From Blautia sp. (GTDB taxonomy: Bacteria > Bacillota > Clostridia > Lachnospirales > Lachnospiraceae): a stretch of 61,725 nt of DNA. Position 1 is the first letter of the stretch, and every line of letters starts with the position of its first letter. Positions 16,807-25,789 of the stretch are shown here, piece by piece. Where the stretch lies: positions 1 through 61,725 of the forward strand of contig JAFWGA010000033.1 of NCBI GenBank assembly GCA_017515325.1. The letters run 5' to 3'. The notes under the pieces are model-generated. The model did not search any database. It was not told the DNA's origin and saw only the letters and a list, made by a program, of their open reading frames with translations. Made by a program: the position numbers and the translations under genes.

Positions 16807-17913
16807 TCAATTCTTATGCGTCCCATTTCTATAAAAATCTCTGACATATTCCATGCGTGAACCCATATTCTGCAGCACAGCGTCTGCCAGCACCAGGGCA
16901 GCCATCGCCTCCACCACGACAACCGCCCGGGGAACAATGACAGGATCATGCCGTCCCTTTATCTCAAGCCGGATATTTTCCCCCTTTGCATTCACCGTCT
17001 CCTGGGGCTGCGCAATAGACGGCGTCGGCTTAACGGACGCCCGCAGGATAATCTCCCCACCGTCACTGATGCCGCCCAGGATTCCTCCTGCATGATTCGT
17101 TTTCTTTTTGATGCCAGCTTCGGCATAAAAGCTGTCGTTATTTTCAGAGCCCTTCCGGCCTGCCACTGCCATACCGTCCCCGATTTCCACTGCCTTCACG
17201 GCGCCGATACTCATCAGTGCCTGGGCAAGGACGGCGTCCAGCTTCCCGAAAACAGGATTTCCCAGACCTGCAGGAACTCCCGTGATCCGGCATTCGACAA
17301 TGCCTCCGGTGCTGTCCTTCCGGCTCATGCATTGTTCCAGATAAACCGCGGCTTCGGCGGCTGCAGCTTCATCCGGCATATAAAATGGATTACTGTTGAT
17401 CTTTGCCGGATCAAAGGCCTCTGCCCTTACCGGTCCTATGGCCTTGGCATAAGTGCAGAAGGAGATTCCCAGCTCCTTCAGAAGCAGAATGGCAATCGCT
17501 CCTCCCGCCACTCTCGCCACCGTCTCCCTGGCAGAGGACCTTCCCCCTCCCCGATAGTCCCGGAAGCCATATTTGGCGTCATAACCGTAATCCGCATGAC
17601 CCGGACGATAGGAAGAGGCCAGATTCCCGTAATCCCGGGATCTCTGATCTGTATTTCGGATCATCAGAGAGATCGGAGTGCCCGTCGTCTTCCCTTCAAA
17701 AACCCCGGAGAGGATCTCCACCCGGTCATCCTCCCGCCTGGCCGTCACGTACTGACTCTGTCCGGGCCTGCGCCGTTCCAGATACTTCTGAATATCCTCC
17801 TCCTGCACAGACAGGCCCGCCGGACAGCCATCCACCACGGCTCCTATCGCTTTTCCATGGGATTCCCCCCACGTCGATATGACAAAACAATTCCCGAATG
17901 ACGATCCCCCCAT
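16807..17913 (-). CDS. aroC: Chorismate synthase
   Basis: The start at ATG 17913 follows AAGGAGAAAAGC. The 368-residue product makes chorismate from EPSP using reduced FMN, the last step of the shikimate pathway. Signatures: GESHGKAIGAVVDGCPAG near residue 15, the stretch FRDYRGGGRSSARETVARVA around 120-140, and RHDPVIVPRAVVVVEAM (in pieces RHDPVIVPRA) near the end. Normal length. No other aro gene is adjacent. It is transcribed away from the rhomboid-like gene; the type A repeat lies just past its stop. Confidence 0.95.
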   Translation of the reverse strand: MGGSSFGNCFVISTWGESHGKAIGAVVDGCPAGLSVQEEDIQKYLERRRPGQSQYVTARREDDRVEILSGVFEGKTTGTPISLMIRNTDQRSRDYGNLASSYRPGHADYGYDAKYGFRDYRGGGRSSARETVARVAGGAIAILLLKELGISFCTYAKAIGPVRAEAFDPAKINSNPFYMPDEAAAAEAAVYLEQCMSRKDSTGGIVECRITGVPAGLGNPVFGKLDAVLAQALMSIGAVKAVEIGDGMAVAGRKGSENNDSFYAEAGIKKKTNHAGGILGGISDGGEIILRASVKPTPSIAQPQETVNAKGENIRLEIKGRHDPVIVPRAVVVVEAMAALVLADAVLQNMGSRMEYVRDFYRNGTHKN

Positions 17914-17994
17914 GCTTTTCTCCTTATTTACCAAATGATAAAAGAAACGTAACGGTATCATAGTATATCCGATCGCATATTGCAAACGAAAAAA

Positions 17995-18023
17995 TTGACA
18001 AACGAAGACCCCACCCCTATAAT
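17995..18023 (+). promoter_or_regulatory. Consensus sigma-A promoter for the rhomboid-like gene
   Basis: TTGACA, exactly 17 bp, TATAAT: both hexamers perfect. The ATG at 18086 has GGAAAGGAG ahead of it. Confidence 0.85.
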
Positions 18024-18085
18024 AATGAAATCCGAAAACAAATGCCCTCTGCCAGAAGGGCCGCACCCTGGGAAAGGAGTTCCCC

Positions 18086-18973
18086 ATGAGATGGATAGAT
18101 AAACTGGAACGAAAATACGGACGCTACGGCATCCCTAACCTCACTCTCTACATGGTTTCCTGCTATGTCATCGGCTACATGCTCCAGATGTTCATGCCTT
18201 CCCTGATGAGTTACCTCAGCCTGGATATGCGTATGATCTTCCGTGGCCAGATCTGGAGACTGGTGACCTGGATTCTCTTCCCGCCGAACTCCTCCAATGT
18301 TTTCCTGTTCGCCCTGATGATCATGTTTTTTTATTACCCCCTCGGCACTTCCCTGGAGCGTACCTGGGGAAGCTTCCGCTATACTCTCTACATTTTTTCC
18401 GGCCTGTTTTTTACGGTGCTTGCCGCCCTGCTCCTCTTCCTGTTCACAGGGAATATCGTTTCATACGGTGGCTTTCCCTACCCTATTACCGGAAGGATGT
18501 TTACCACCTATTATATTTCCCTGTCCATTTTCCTGGCCTATGCCGTATCCTACCCGGATATGCGCATTCTCCTCTGGTTTGTCATCCCTATCAAGATGAG
18601 TTGGATGGCCATTGTGTACGGCCTGATCATTCTCTATGAGATCTACTCTTACATCCGGCAGGGAGCGTGGTTCATGGCAATCCCTATCGTTGCCTCTTTG
18701 CTCAATTTCGCCATTTTTTATCTGGGAACCAAGGATCTGCATCGCTATAACCCCAAGGAGGTCAGGCGCAGACAGGAATTCCGCAGGGAAATGCAGCCCC
18801 GGCATCACAATCCCGCTTCCGGCAGTGAAAAGATGGTGCCAAGGCACCGCTGTGCCATCTGCGGACGCACGGAGCTCGACAACCCCAATCTGGAATTTCG
18901 CTATTGCTCCAAATGCAAAGGAAATTTCGAATACTGCCAGGATCATCTCTTTACCCACCAGCATGTCCAGTAA
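18086..18973 (+). CDS. Rhomboid-like membrane protein with C-terminal zinc ribbon
   Basis: The 295-residue product has about six membrane segments in rhomboid order (LYMVSCYVIGYML, a RGQIWRLVTWILFPP loop typical of rhomboids, LMIMFFYYPLG, YIFSGLFFTVLAAL and others). It then has a basic stretch and a C-terminal zinc-binding module CAICGRTELDNP...YCSKCKGNFEYC...HLFTHQH (about residues 252-293). The rhomboid GxSG serine motif is not visible, where GGFPYPITG or similar stands, and no clear catalytic histidine is seen. It is probably a non-proteolytic pseudo-rhomboid; substrate handling in the membrane is inference. Confidence 0.75.
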   Translation: MRWIDKLERKYGRYGIPNLTLYMVSCYVIGYMLQMFMPSLMSYLSLDMRMIFRGQIWRLVTWILFPPNSSNVFLFALMIMFFYYPLGTSLERTWGSFRYTLYIFSGLFFTVLAALLLFLFTGNIVSYGGFPYPITGRMFTTYYISLSIFLAYAVSYPDMRILLWFVIPIKMSWMAIVYGLIILYEIYSYIRQGAWFMAIPIVASLLNFAIFYLGTKDLHRYNPKEVRRRQEFRREMQPRHHNPASGSEKMVPRHRCAICGRTELDNPNLEFRYCSKCKGNFEYCQDHLFTHQHVQ

Positions 18974-19144
18974 TCCTGTCAGACAGCCTTTATCACAAAA
19001 CCGTCATCCAAAAACGGTATGTCTGTACAGGACATACTGATCCTGGAGGCATGACAACAAATCCTGTTTTCCCTTTCATTATGGGAACGGGTATCGTAAC
19101 TGTAACTGAACAGTTACCTGATCATGAAGAGGAGGCAGTTAGCA

Positions 19145-20413
19145 ATGGAGAAAAAGACCTTCGTTACCCTTGAAAAGCTGAAGGAGATCAATGCCCTATA
19201 TCCTACCCCCTATCATCTTTATGATGAAAAGGGGATCAGGAAGAATATCCAATCATTACAGCAGGCCTTCTCCTGGAATCCTGGCTTTCGGGAATTCTTT
19301 GCCGTCAAGGCTGAGCCCAACCCCAGGATCCTTCAGATCCTGTCTGAATATGGTTGCGGCTGCGACTGCTCCTCTCTGACTGAGCTGATGCTGGCCAAAG
19401 CCATAGGCTGTGGTGCCGGCGATGTGATGTTTTCCTCCAACGACACCCCGGCAGAAGAATTCCGCTACGCCCATGAGATGGGCGGCATCATCAACCTGGA
19501 TGATATTACCCATATTGAATACCTGGAAAAGGCCATCGGATGCATTCCCAAGACCATCTCCTGCCGCTTCAATCCCGGCGGAGTTATCACCATGAGCAAT
19601 GGCATCATGGACAATCCCGGGGATGCCAAGTACGGCATGACGCGGGAGCAGATTTTTGAAGCCTTCCGCATCCTGAAGGAAAAAGGAGCCGAGCGTTTCG
19701 GCATTCACGCCTTCCTCGCCAGCAATACCATCTCCAATGAATATTATCCCAAGCTGGCAGGAATCCTCTTCTCTCTTGCGGTTCAGCTGCAGAAGGAAAC
19801 CGGGGCAAAGATCGGCTTCATCAATCTTTCCGGCGGGATCGGCATTCCCTACAAGCCCGAGGACCAGGCCAACGATATCTTTGTCATCGGGGAAGGCGTC
19901 CGCAAAGCCTATGAAGAAATCCTTGTCCCTGCAGGGATGGGGGACGTGGCCATCTATACGGAGCTTGGCCGCTACATGACCGGTCCCTTCGGCTGCCTTG
20001 TCACCACCGCCATCCATGAAAAACACACCCACAAGGAATACATCGGTGTGGATGCCTGTGCCTGCAACCTGATGCGTCCTGCCATGTACGGGGCCTATCA
20101 CCATATCACCGTCATGGGAAAGGAAGAGCTTCCCTGCGACCATGTCTATGATGTGACCGGTTCCCTGTGCGAAAACAATGACAAATTTGCCATCGACCGC
20201 CACCTTCCCCGGATCGACAAGGGCGATATCCTGGTCATCCACGATACCGGCGCCCACGGCTTTTCTATGGGATACAATTATAACGGAAAGCTCCGCTCCG
20301 CTGAAATCCTCCTGAAGGAGGACGGCAGCTTCGAGCTCATCCGCCGGGCAGAGACACCCAAGGATTATTTCGCCACCTTCGATTTCCTGCCCATATATGA
20401 AAAACTGGTGTAA
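19145..20413 (+). CDS. lysA: Diaminopimelate decarboxylase
   Basis: The start at ATG 19145 is set by GAGGAGGCAGTTAGCA; a longer frame exists but lacks such a site. The 422-residue product is a fold-III PLP decarboxylase: K55 in FFAVKAEPNP binds PLP, GGIGIPY and ELGRYMTGP follow, and VTGSLCENNDKFA supplies the catalytic cysteine of the partner subunit. It makes lysine from meso-diaminopimelate; dapA and dapB lie at 43019 and 42048. A 14-bp palindrome TAACTGAACAGTTA sits about 30 bases before the start. No lysine riboswitch is seen. Confidence 0.93.
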   Translation: MEKKTFVTLEKLKEINALYPTPYHLYDEKGIRKNIQSLQQAFSWNPGFREFFAVKAEPNPRILQILSEYGCGCDCSSLTELMLAKAIGCGAGDVMFSSNDTPAEEFRYAHEMGGIINLDDITHIEYLEKAIGCIPKTISCRFNPGGVITMSNGIMDNPGDAKYGMTREQIFEAFRILKEKGAERFGIHAFLASNTISNEYYPKLAGILFSLAVQLQKETGAKIGFINLSGGIGIPYKPEDQANDIFVIGEGVRKAYEEILVPAGMGDVAIYTELGRYMTGPFGCLVTTAIHEKHTHKEYIGVDACACNLMRPAMYGAYHHITVMGKEELPCDHVYDVTGSLCENNDKFAIDRHLPRIDKGDILVIHDTGAHGFSMGYNYNGKLRSAEILLKEDGSFELIRRAETPKDYFATFDFLPIYEKLV

Positions 20414-20415
20414 CA

Positions 20416-20447
20416 CGACCTGCTCGGTCACTGAAGTGACCGATACC
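20416..20447 (-). repeat. Type B palindromic repeat after lysA
   Basis: CGGTCACTGAAGTGACCG, an 18-bp inverted repeat, with the flanking CGACCTG... arm. It is oriented opposite to the lysA gene and lies between its stop and its terminator, so it is not an operator for lysA here. Confidence 0.65.
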
Positions 20448-20468
20448 AACGGGATTCGCTCAGGTCGA

Positions 20469-20522
20469 AAAAAGGGACCGGGATGTCTCGAAAAGAATTC
20501 GAGGCATCCCAGTCCCTTTTAT
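20469..20522 (+). terminator. Terminator after lysA
   Basis: AAAGGGACCGGGATGTCTCG and CGAGGCATCCCAGTCCCTTT form a long stem with one mismatch and loop AAAAGAATT, followed by TATTAT. The A run on the left makes it bidirectional, serving the convergent permease gene. Confidence 0.9.
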
Positions 20523-20529
20523 TATCCCA

Positions 20530-20562
20530 TGGCAGAAGCGCAGAAAGGAAGATGTCACCTGA
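20530..20562 (-). repeat. Type A repeat, reverse orientation, partial
   Basis: Read on the minus strand: CAGGTGACATCTTCCTTTCTGCGC then TTCTGCC (first block longer than quoted core; core CAGGTGACATCTTCC). It matches the right half of the 16741 copy; the left GGTCACC arm is missing. It sits in a convergent gap 8 bases from the permease stop. Confidence 0.65.
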
Positions 20563-20570
20563 TCCTCATG

Positions 20571-21536
20571 TTATTTGACAACCATGCCGGTATTCCTGTC
20601 ACTGAAGAGAGCGACCTCTCCCAGGAAGACGATGCCCAGGATCAGCTGCTGCAGCTGGGTGGGAATCATGAGCATGACCAGACCTCCGGAAAGGATTTTG
20701 TAGGTCATGACACCAAGAATGATATTGTAGAAGCGTACCTTCGCGCCGCCGGAGATGGGCATACCCCCCAGAACCAGGGAGATCATGATCTGCGTCTCCA
20801 GCTGGCTGCCGGCTGTGGAGGTCACGGAGCCGACCTTTACGGAATTGACGAAGGCTGCCAGTCCTGTGATGCATCCCGCCGCCATATAGACCAGCATCTT
20901 GGTGCGCTCGACGCGGATACCGGCAAACCGGGCAGCCGTCTCGCCGGCCCCGATAGCCTTCAGGCGGGAGCCAAGGCCGGTAAAGGTGAATACCAGCCAG
21001 GCGATGACAAAGATCACCACCGTGAAGGTCATCATAAAGGGCAGATTGTTGTACTTGGAAATATCGCTGACGCCGTAAACCGGAGATTTGGTGGTCAGGT
21101 AAGCGCAGACGCCGCGGAAAAGGTACATGTTACAGATGGTTACGATAAAGCTGGAGATCTTGCGTTTTACGTTAAAAAAGCCATTGATCAGACCGATCAG
21201 GCCGCCCGTCACCACGCCGCCGATAATGGCCAGCACAATATTATAGTGGGACAGGTAGCAGACCACGATAGAGGATACACCCAGCATAGAGCCCTGGGAG
21301 AAATCCAGTCCGCCCATGGTCATGATAAAGAAGACGCCGATCGAAGAGATCAGGAGCATGTAGGACTGGCTCATGAGAAGTCCCAGGCTCTTGGAAGAAA
21401 ACAGACGCCCATTGGTCAGGTAGTAAAACAGGCCGCAGATGATCGCGAATCCCGCAATGGGAAGGATCGTGCGGACGATAGGCCGGTCCAGGAAGGGAAC
21501 CTTCGCTGCCGCCTCTTTTTTCACAGTCGTATCCAT
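20571..21536 (-). CDS. Sugar ABC transporter permease (RbsC-like), second permease
   Basis: The 321-residue product has about eight membrane segments and the family motif GSMLGVSSIVVCYLS, plus EAA-like GAGETAARFAGIRVERTK (GAGETAARFAG). It forms the membrane channel of a monosaccharide importer with the paralogous permease at 23061 and the ATPase at 21553. It is the last gene of the four-gene unit, 16 bases after the ATPase gene, with AAAGGAGG before the ATG. Confidence 0.9.
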   Translation of the reverse strand: MDTTVKKEAAAKVPFLDRPIVRTILPIAGFAIICGLFYYLTNGRLFSSKSLGLLMSQSYMLLISSIGVFFIMTMGGLDFSQGSMLGVSSIVVCYLSHYNIVLAIIGGVVTGGLIGLINGFFNVKRKISSFIVTICNMYLFRGVCAYLTTKSPVYGVSDISKYNNLPFMMTFTVVIFVIAWLVFTFTGLGSRLKAIGAGETAARFAGIRVERTKMLVYMAAGCITGLAAFVNSVKVGSVTSTAGSQLETQIMISLVLGGMPISGGAKVRFYNIILGVMTYKILSGGLVMLMIPTQLQQLILGIVFLGEVALFSDRNTGMVVK

Positions 21537-21552
21537 TACAATCCTCCTTTTC

Positions 21553-23049
21553 TCAGATCATCTTCTCGATCAGATCCATATCGCTCAGAGACTCCGAGCG
21601 CTGGAATTCGCCGTTGATCTTCCCGTCCTTCATGATCAGGATCCTGTCCGCCATACCGATCAGCTCCATGATCTCCTCGGATATCATAATAATGGACTTG
21701 CCGTTTTTGCGCATATTGTCCATCATGGCATAGATATCGGCCTTGACCTTGACATCGATACCACGGGTCGGAGAATCCAGGATAATCAGGTCAGAATCCT
21801 TCCCGATCCAGCGGGCCAGGACAACCTTCTGCTTATTCCCGCCGGAAAGGGCAGAAACAAACTGATCCACACCTGTCATCTTGGTACTCATCTGCCGGGC
21901 AAACTTGTTGGCAAAAGCCTTCATGGCACTGCCGAAGAGGAAGCCGCCTTTTTTCAGCTCCTCCAGGGAGGGCAGGCAGATATTTTCGCAGATGGTGTCA
22001 TTGATAACCAGCGATTCATTGTCCCTGTCCTTGGAGGCATAAGCCATACTGTGGGAAATCGCGTCCGGGATGGAATCGATACTGGTTCCGTCCGCAAGCG
22101 TCACACTTCCCTTGCGGAAATAAGAGGCACCGAAAAGCGCTTTGCCGATCTCATGCATACCGCACTCGGACAGACCGCCGATACCCAGGATCTCCCCCTT
22201 ATGAAGCTCCAGGGATACATCGTCAAGCTGTCCCGGAACAGAAATATTCTTCGCAGAGATGACCACCTCGTCAGAGATCGCTTCTCCGTAGTCTGTACGG
22301 TAATAGTTGTCCCCGATCTCACGGCCCACCATCATCTTTTTCAGGATATCCACAGTGGCATCCGCTTTATCGATGGAGCCGATGTAGACACCGTCGCGCA
22401 GCACGCTGATCGAATCTGACAGCTCAATCACCTCGTCCAGGTCATGGGAAATGAAGATCACACAGCTCCCCATCCCCTTCATCCGGTGCATGACCTTGAA
22501 CAGCTCTTCACGGCCCTTCTGGCCAAGAGCCGTAGTCGTCTCATCCACCACCAGGACCTTGGGGTTGAAGTAGGTAGCCTTTACGATCTCCACCAGCTTA
22601 CGGTCTTCAAAATTGTAATCATCGATGGAACGGGCAGCATCGATATGATCAAAGCCATACTCGTTCAGATACTGCTGCGCCTTCCTGTTCATGGCTGAGG
22701 CATTCTTGATCCCGTGGCTGATGAACATATCCTCGTTTCCCAGGAAAATATTCTCCGCCACTGTCAGCCCGGAAAGGGTACCGATCTCCTGCACAATAAT
22801 AGCCGCCCCAAGATGGTTGGCATCCACCTGGTTCTTTGGCTCAATCACCGTCCCGTCGAGGGTGAAGGTACCCGAATCCTTTTTATAGATACCGGTCAGG
22901 CAGTTGGTGATGGTTGACTTCCCGGAACCGTTTTCTCCGATCAGGGCATGGATTTCGCCCTTGTTGAAGGTCAGGGAAACATGGTCCAGCGCATGGGTAA
23001 TCCCAAAGTGTTTATCGATACTGTCCGCTTTCAGCAATAATTCTCCCAT
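21553..23049 (-). CDS. Sugar ABC transporter ATP-binding protein (RbsA/MglA-like, two NBDs)
   Basis: The 498-residue product holds two nucleotide-binding domains. NBD1 (about 1-245) has a full Walker A GENGSGKST and Walker B VLVVDETT, but its ABC signature is degenerate (FEDRKLVEIVKA instead of LSxGQ). NBD2 (about 255-498) has the reverse: a degraded Walker A (GIGGLSECGMHEIGKALFG, key part GGLSECGM) and a good signature LSGGNKQKV with LIILDSPTRG. This asymmetric pairing fits one functional site, as in carbohydrate importers of the CUT2 class. It energises uptake with the flanking permeases. Confidence 0.92.
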   Translation of the reverse strand: MGELLLKADSIDKHFGITHALDHVSLTFNKGEIHALIGENGSGKSTITNCLTGIYKKDSGTFTLDGTVIEPKNQVDANHLGAAIIVQEIGTLSGLTVAENIFLGNEDMFISHGIKNASAMNRKAQQYLNEYGFDHIDAARSIDDYNFEDRKLVEIVKATYFNPKVLVVDETTTALGQKGREELFKVMHRMKGMGSCVIFISHDLDEVIELSDSISVLRDGVYIGSIDKADATVDILKKMMVGREIGDNYYRTDYGEAISDEVVISAKNISVPGQLDDVSLELHKGEILGIGGLSECGMHEIGKALFGASYFRKGSVTLADGTSIDSIPDAISHSMAYASKDRDNESLVINDTICENICLPSLEELKKGGFLFGSAMKAFANKFARQMSTKMTGVDQFVSALSGGNKQKVVLARWIGKDSDLIILDSPTRGIDVKVKADIYAMMDNMRKNGKSIIMISEEIMELIGMADRILIMKDGKINGEFQRSESLSDMDLIEKMI

Positions 23050-23060
23050 ATCCTGCCTCC

Positions 23061-23999
23061 TTACTTCACGACAACGCCCTTGACTGGTTTTGTCGTCAGG
23101 GTCACGATGATGAGCAGCGCGGCGCCGGTAACCACATTCTGGATAGTTGTCGGTGCGCCCAAAGCTACAAAGCCGTTAAACATCAGCTGAATGATCATCT
23201 CACCAATGACAATGGCAATGACCGGATGACCGTACTTCTTGAAGGCCAGGCCAAAGAAGGTTCCCATCAGGGGGGTAAAGTTCCGGCTCATGGATGACAG
23301 ATTGGAGGCCGATGTCATGGAAGTACCAAAGCTGATGGTCAGGATGGACTGGATGCCAAAGAAGAAACCGGCCAGGGCAAAAGCGATGACCTTATACTTC
23401 GGAACATTCACGCCCATGTTCTTTGCCACAACCTCATTGGAGCCGATGGCATAGGTGTAGGTTCCGATCTTGGTATATTTCAGGATAAAACCACACAGAC
23501 AGTAGGCAAAAAGAGCCAGGATCAGGTTTGCCGGATAATCCCCGAAGGCACGGTAGCTGGTGCTGAGGATAACGTTTTTGCCATTGGTGGCGTACACACT
23601 CAAGGCCTCATAGATGAGGGACAAGCCTACCGTAACGATCAGGGAGGAAATGTGAAGCTTGATATAGACCAGACCATTGCAAAGACCGATCAGAGCGCCG
23701 CAGATCAGGGGAGCCACCACCAGGCCGACATAGCCAAAGCGCATGCTGAAATTACAGGCGATGATGGAGGAAAGCACGATATTTGCGCCGACACTGAAGT
23801 CAAAGGGTCCCATAACACAGATGAAATACAGACCGCAGCCGCCCACTGCATAGATCAGGGCGGACTTGGCATAAGTAAGCAGCTTATCCGGAGAGCCAAA
23901 GGTGGCAGGGGCAAGGAACTTGAAAATACCCCAGAAGGCAACCACCAGAAGCAGCAGAATTCCAATTCCATAGAACTGGCTCTGTTTTATTTTTTTCAT
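23061..23999 (-). CDS. Sugar ABC transporter permease (RbsC-like), first permease
   Basis: The start at ATG 23999 follows AAGGAGTTCAGAT. The 312-residue product has eight to nine membrane segments; landmarks are MGPFDFSVGANIVLSSI and YAIGSNEVVAKNMGVNV. It forms a heteromeric channel with the 20571 permease (CUT2-type systems usually use one or two). It is separated from the binding-protein gene by a partial terminator, so it is expected at lower level. Confidence 0.9.
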   Translation of the reverse strand: MKKIKQSQFYGIGILLLLVVAFWGIFKFLAPATFGSPDKLLTYAKSALIYAVGGCGLYFICVMGPFDFSVGANIVLSSIIACNFSMRFGYVGLVVAPLICGALIGLCNGLVYIKLHISSLIVTVGLSLIYEALSVYATNGKNVILSTSYRAFGDYPANLILALFAYCLCGFILKYTKIGTYTYAIGSNEVVAKNMGVNVPKYKVIAFALAGFFFGIQSILTISFGTSMTSASNLSSMSRNFTPLMGTFFGLAFKKYGHPVIAIVIGEMIIQLMFNGFVALGAPTTIQNVVTGAALLIIVTLTTKPVKGVVVK

Positions 24000-24100
24000 A
24001 TCTGAACTCCTTCTGGTTTCCGGCACCAGGAATCCATGACAGAGCATGCGGGCCGAAAACGGATACGATCGAATCAAAACGAACAGCAGCATTTGCGTCA

Positions 24101-24150
24101 AAAAGGCAGGTTATCTTAGATGAAACAGATCTCTAAGCCACCTGCCTTTC
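24101..24150 (-). terminator. Intra-operon attenuator between binding protein and permease genes
   Basis: AAAGGCAGGT at one side and ACCTGCCTTT at the other, with an inner TTAGA/TCTAA stem; followed on the minus strand by TTTTTG. It is placed so that transcription from the binding-protein gene is partly stopped, which keeps the binding protein in excess. Confidence 0.75.
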
Positions 24151-24182
24151 TTTACCTTATAAAATACTCACGAATTACTTTC

Positions 24183-24200
24183 AACCTGTGCGGTCACTAC
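24183..24200 (-). repeat. Type B repeat, degenerate copy
   Basis: The minus strand reads TGTAGTGACCGCACAGGTTG, matching the right half of the 13705 copy. It lies just after the binding-protein stop at 24207, upstream of the attenuator. Confidence 0.5.
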
Positions 24201-24206
24201 AGTAGA

Positions 24207-25355
24207 TCAGGCACTGTGACGTGCGATAACGTCCTCGATGGACAGGGAGGTGGCAGCAGCATTCAGCTCGTCAAAGGTATAGCCGGCCATCTCAACCAGT
24301 TCCTCATCCGTATACGGATCATCATTGACAAAATACTGCTCATAGTTAGCATAGTCTTCCGGAGAGGAGACATACAGATAGGGGAAGAGGATCTCATAGC
24401 CAAAGCTTCCTTCTTCTTTCATATAGGTCTCGCTGCCGACTACCGCATTGTAGGTCATCAGGAAGGCAAACAGAGGATCGCAGAAATGTCCGCCGGACTC
24501 TGCAAACATACCGCCGATCTCAAGCTGCTCAGCCAGGTCATCCAGGAAGTCTGTGGAGACAACATCGATCTTACCGGTCAGGCCTTCGTTGGCCAGAGCG
24601 CCGATGGAACCGACAAGGGGATCTCCGCCGCCGCCGGCAACGATCAGAGCGTCGGTATCAGGATTGGAGTTGATCAGGGAAAGAGCTGCTGCCGCGCCTT
24701 CCTCGGAAGAGGTGTTTGCGTAAACCGGCTCGGTGATGGTGGCCGGATCATCCGGATTGGCCTCGTTCCACTCGTCTACAGCCTGCTGATAGCCTTTCCA
24801 TCTCTGCTGGAAGGTAGCATCGCCAACGGTCCAGGCTTCCAGAGCGATATGTCTGTCGCCGTTCTCCAGAAGGAGGTTGACCAGGGTATAGCCATTGGTT
24901 ACTTCGTCTTCGTGGACAGCGCCAAGATAATACTTGGAATTGCAGGCTGTCTGATATACCTCAGGGCTGTTCTCCTCAGAGATAATGCGGAAGAACTGGG
25001 TCAGATACACTTCATTGGCTTCGCAGGTCTGGATGGCGCTGGTCATCTCGGAGTCAGCGGAGTTACAGATCACGATACCATCGCAGCCTGCTGCGCAAAG
25101 CTGCTCAACAGAAGCGGTAACCTGCTCAGAGATATGTCCCTGATCTACATACATAACATTGACGCCAAGCGCCTTGGCGGCCTTGTCGATGATCTTCTTG
25201 CACTGGCTGCCCAGAACATCGGTGGAGCTCCAGATGGATACGCCGATGGTGACATCCTCTGCTGCGGAAGCCGTAACTGTGCTGAAGCCTGCCATGGAAA
25301 CTACCATAGCTGCCGCTGTCGCAATGGCAATGACTTTTTTCTTGAGATTCTTCAT
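24207..25355 (-). CDS. Sugar ABC transporter substrate-binding protein
   Basis: The start at ATG 25355 has AGGAGG 7 bases upstream. The 382-residue product has a signal peptide (MKNLKKKVIAIATAAAMVV... cut near TASAA) without a lipobox cysteine. A type 1 periplasmic-binding fold follows: VTIGVSIWSSTDVLGSQ, CDGIVICNS, and DALIVAGGGGDPLVG. It captures an unidentified sugar or related small molecule outside the membrane. Absence of a lipobox is unusual in a Gram-positive, so retention may be by other means. The YesM/YesN system is encoded divergently upstream. Confidence 0.88.
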   Translation of the reverse strand: MKNLKKKVIAIATAAAMVVSMAGFSTVTASAAEDVTIGVSIWSSTDVLGSQCKKIIDKAAKALGVNVMYVDQGHISEQVTASVEQLCAAGCDGIVICNSADSEMTSAIQTCEANEVYLTQFFRIISEENSPEVYQTACNSKYYLGAVHEDEVTNGYTLVNLLLENGDRHIALEAWTVGDATFQQRWKGYQQAVDEWNEANPDDPATITEPVYANTSSEEGAAAALSLINSNPDTDALIVAGGGGDPLVGSIGALANEGLTGKIDVVSTDFLDDLAEQLEIGGMFAESGGHFCDPLFAFLMTYNAVVGSETYMKEEGSFGYEILFPYLYVSSPEDYANYEQYFVNDDPYTDEELVEMAGYTFDELNAAATSLSIEDVIARHSA

Positions 25356-25506
25356 GTCCAATCCTCCTGTGATTTTTGTGAAGTTTTAGAAACTGTGAAT
25401 CGGGGTTTTTGTCTTCTTTGCTATTTAATCATAGAATTTTCTTCAGGTGTTAGGACAAATCCGTAAAAAAAGTTGCACTATTTTGTAAAGTTGTCAAAGG
25501 TATTCA

Positions 25507-25535
25507 TTGAAGAAATCATGGACATCGGTTAGAAT
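25507..25535 (+). promoter_or_regulatory. Probable promoter for the YesM/YesN unit
   Basis: TTGAAG, 17-bp spacer, TAGAAT. The 250-bp gap between the two divergent units should also hold the YesN-controlled promoter of the transporter, which I could not place; a TTGACA on the minus strand at 25498-25493 has no good -10 partner. Confidence 0.55.
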
Positions 25536-25570
25536 AGAAGACAGGAAACGCATGAATTTACCGCAAAATC

Positions 25571-25589
25571 ATGCCGCTTGCAGCGGCAT
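25571..25589 (+). promoter_or_regulatory. Short hairpin in the YesM/YesN leader
   Basis: ATGCCGCT TGC AGCGGCAT, a perfect 8-bp stem, ending 17 bases before the small membrane protein start. No T run follows, so it may protect the RNA or affect initiation. Confidence 0.5.
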
Positions 25590-25606
25590 CAATGAGGTAT
25601 CCTGTT

Positions 25607-25789
25607 ATGGCTAAGAAAAAAACGAAGCGAATGGCGAAGGCAGAGCTGGCCTATATCGTGGGTGGACTCCTGATCGTTGTGGGCTTTATCCTCGCTTTCC
25701 TGATCCGCTATGCAGGGATTTTGGTACTCTGCATCGGAGCGGCTCTTCTGTATTATGGCAATCGGCATGGCGGGGGGGATAAATCTTGA
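25607..25789 (+). CDS. Small single-pass or hairpin membrane protein ahead of the sensor kinase
   Basis: The 60-residue product starts MAKKKTKRMAKAE and has two hydrophobic stretches (LAYIVGGLLIVVGFILAFL and YAGILVLCIGAALLYYG) in about residues 15-52, so it forms a membrane hairpin or one long segment. Its stop overlaps the kinase TTG start (TTGA), which predicts coupled translation and a working link with the kinase. No family recognised. Confidence 0.65.
   Translation: MAKKKTKRMAKAELAYIVGGLLIVVGFILAFLIRYAGILVLCIGAALLYYGNRHGGGDKS

Noticed and set aside
18974-19144. Lysine riboswitch ahead of lysA
   Set aside because: The gap holds short hairpins and a TAACTGAACAGTTA palindrome but not the conserved lysine-riboswitch core; the dapA gap at 43020-43118 is also too short.
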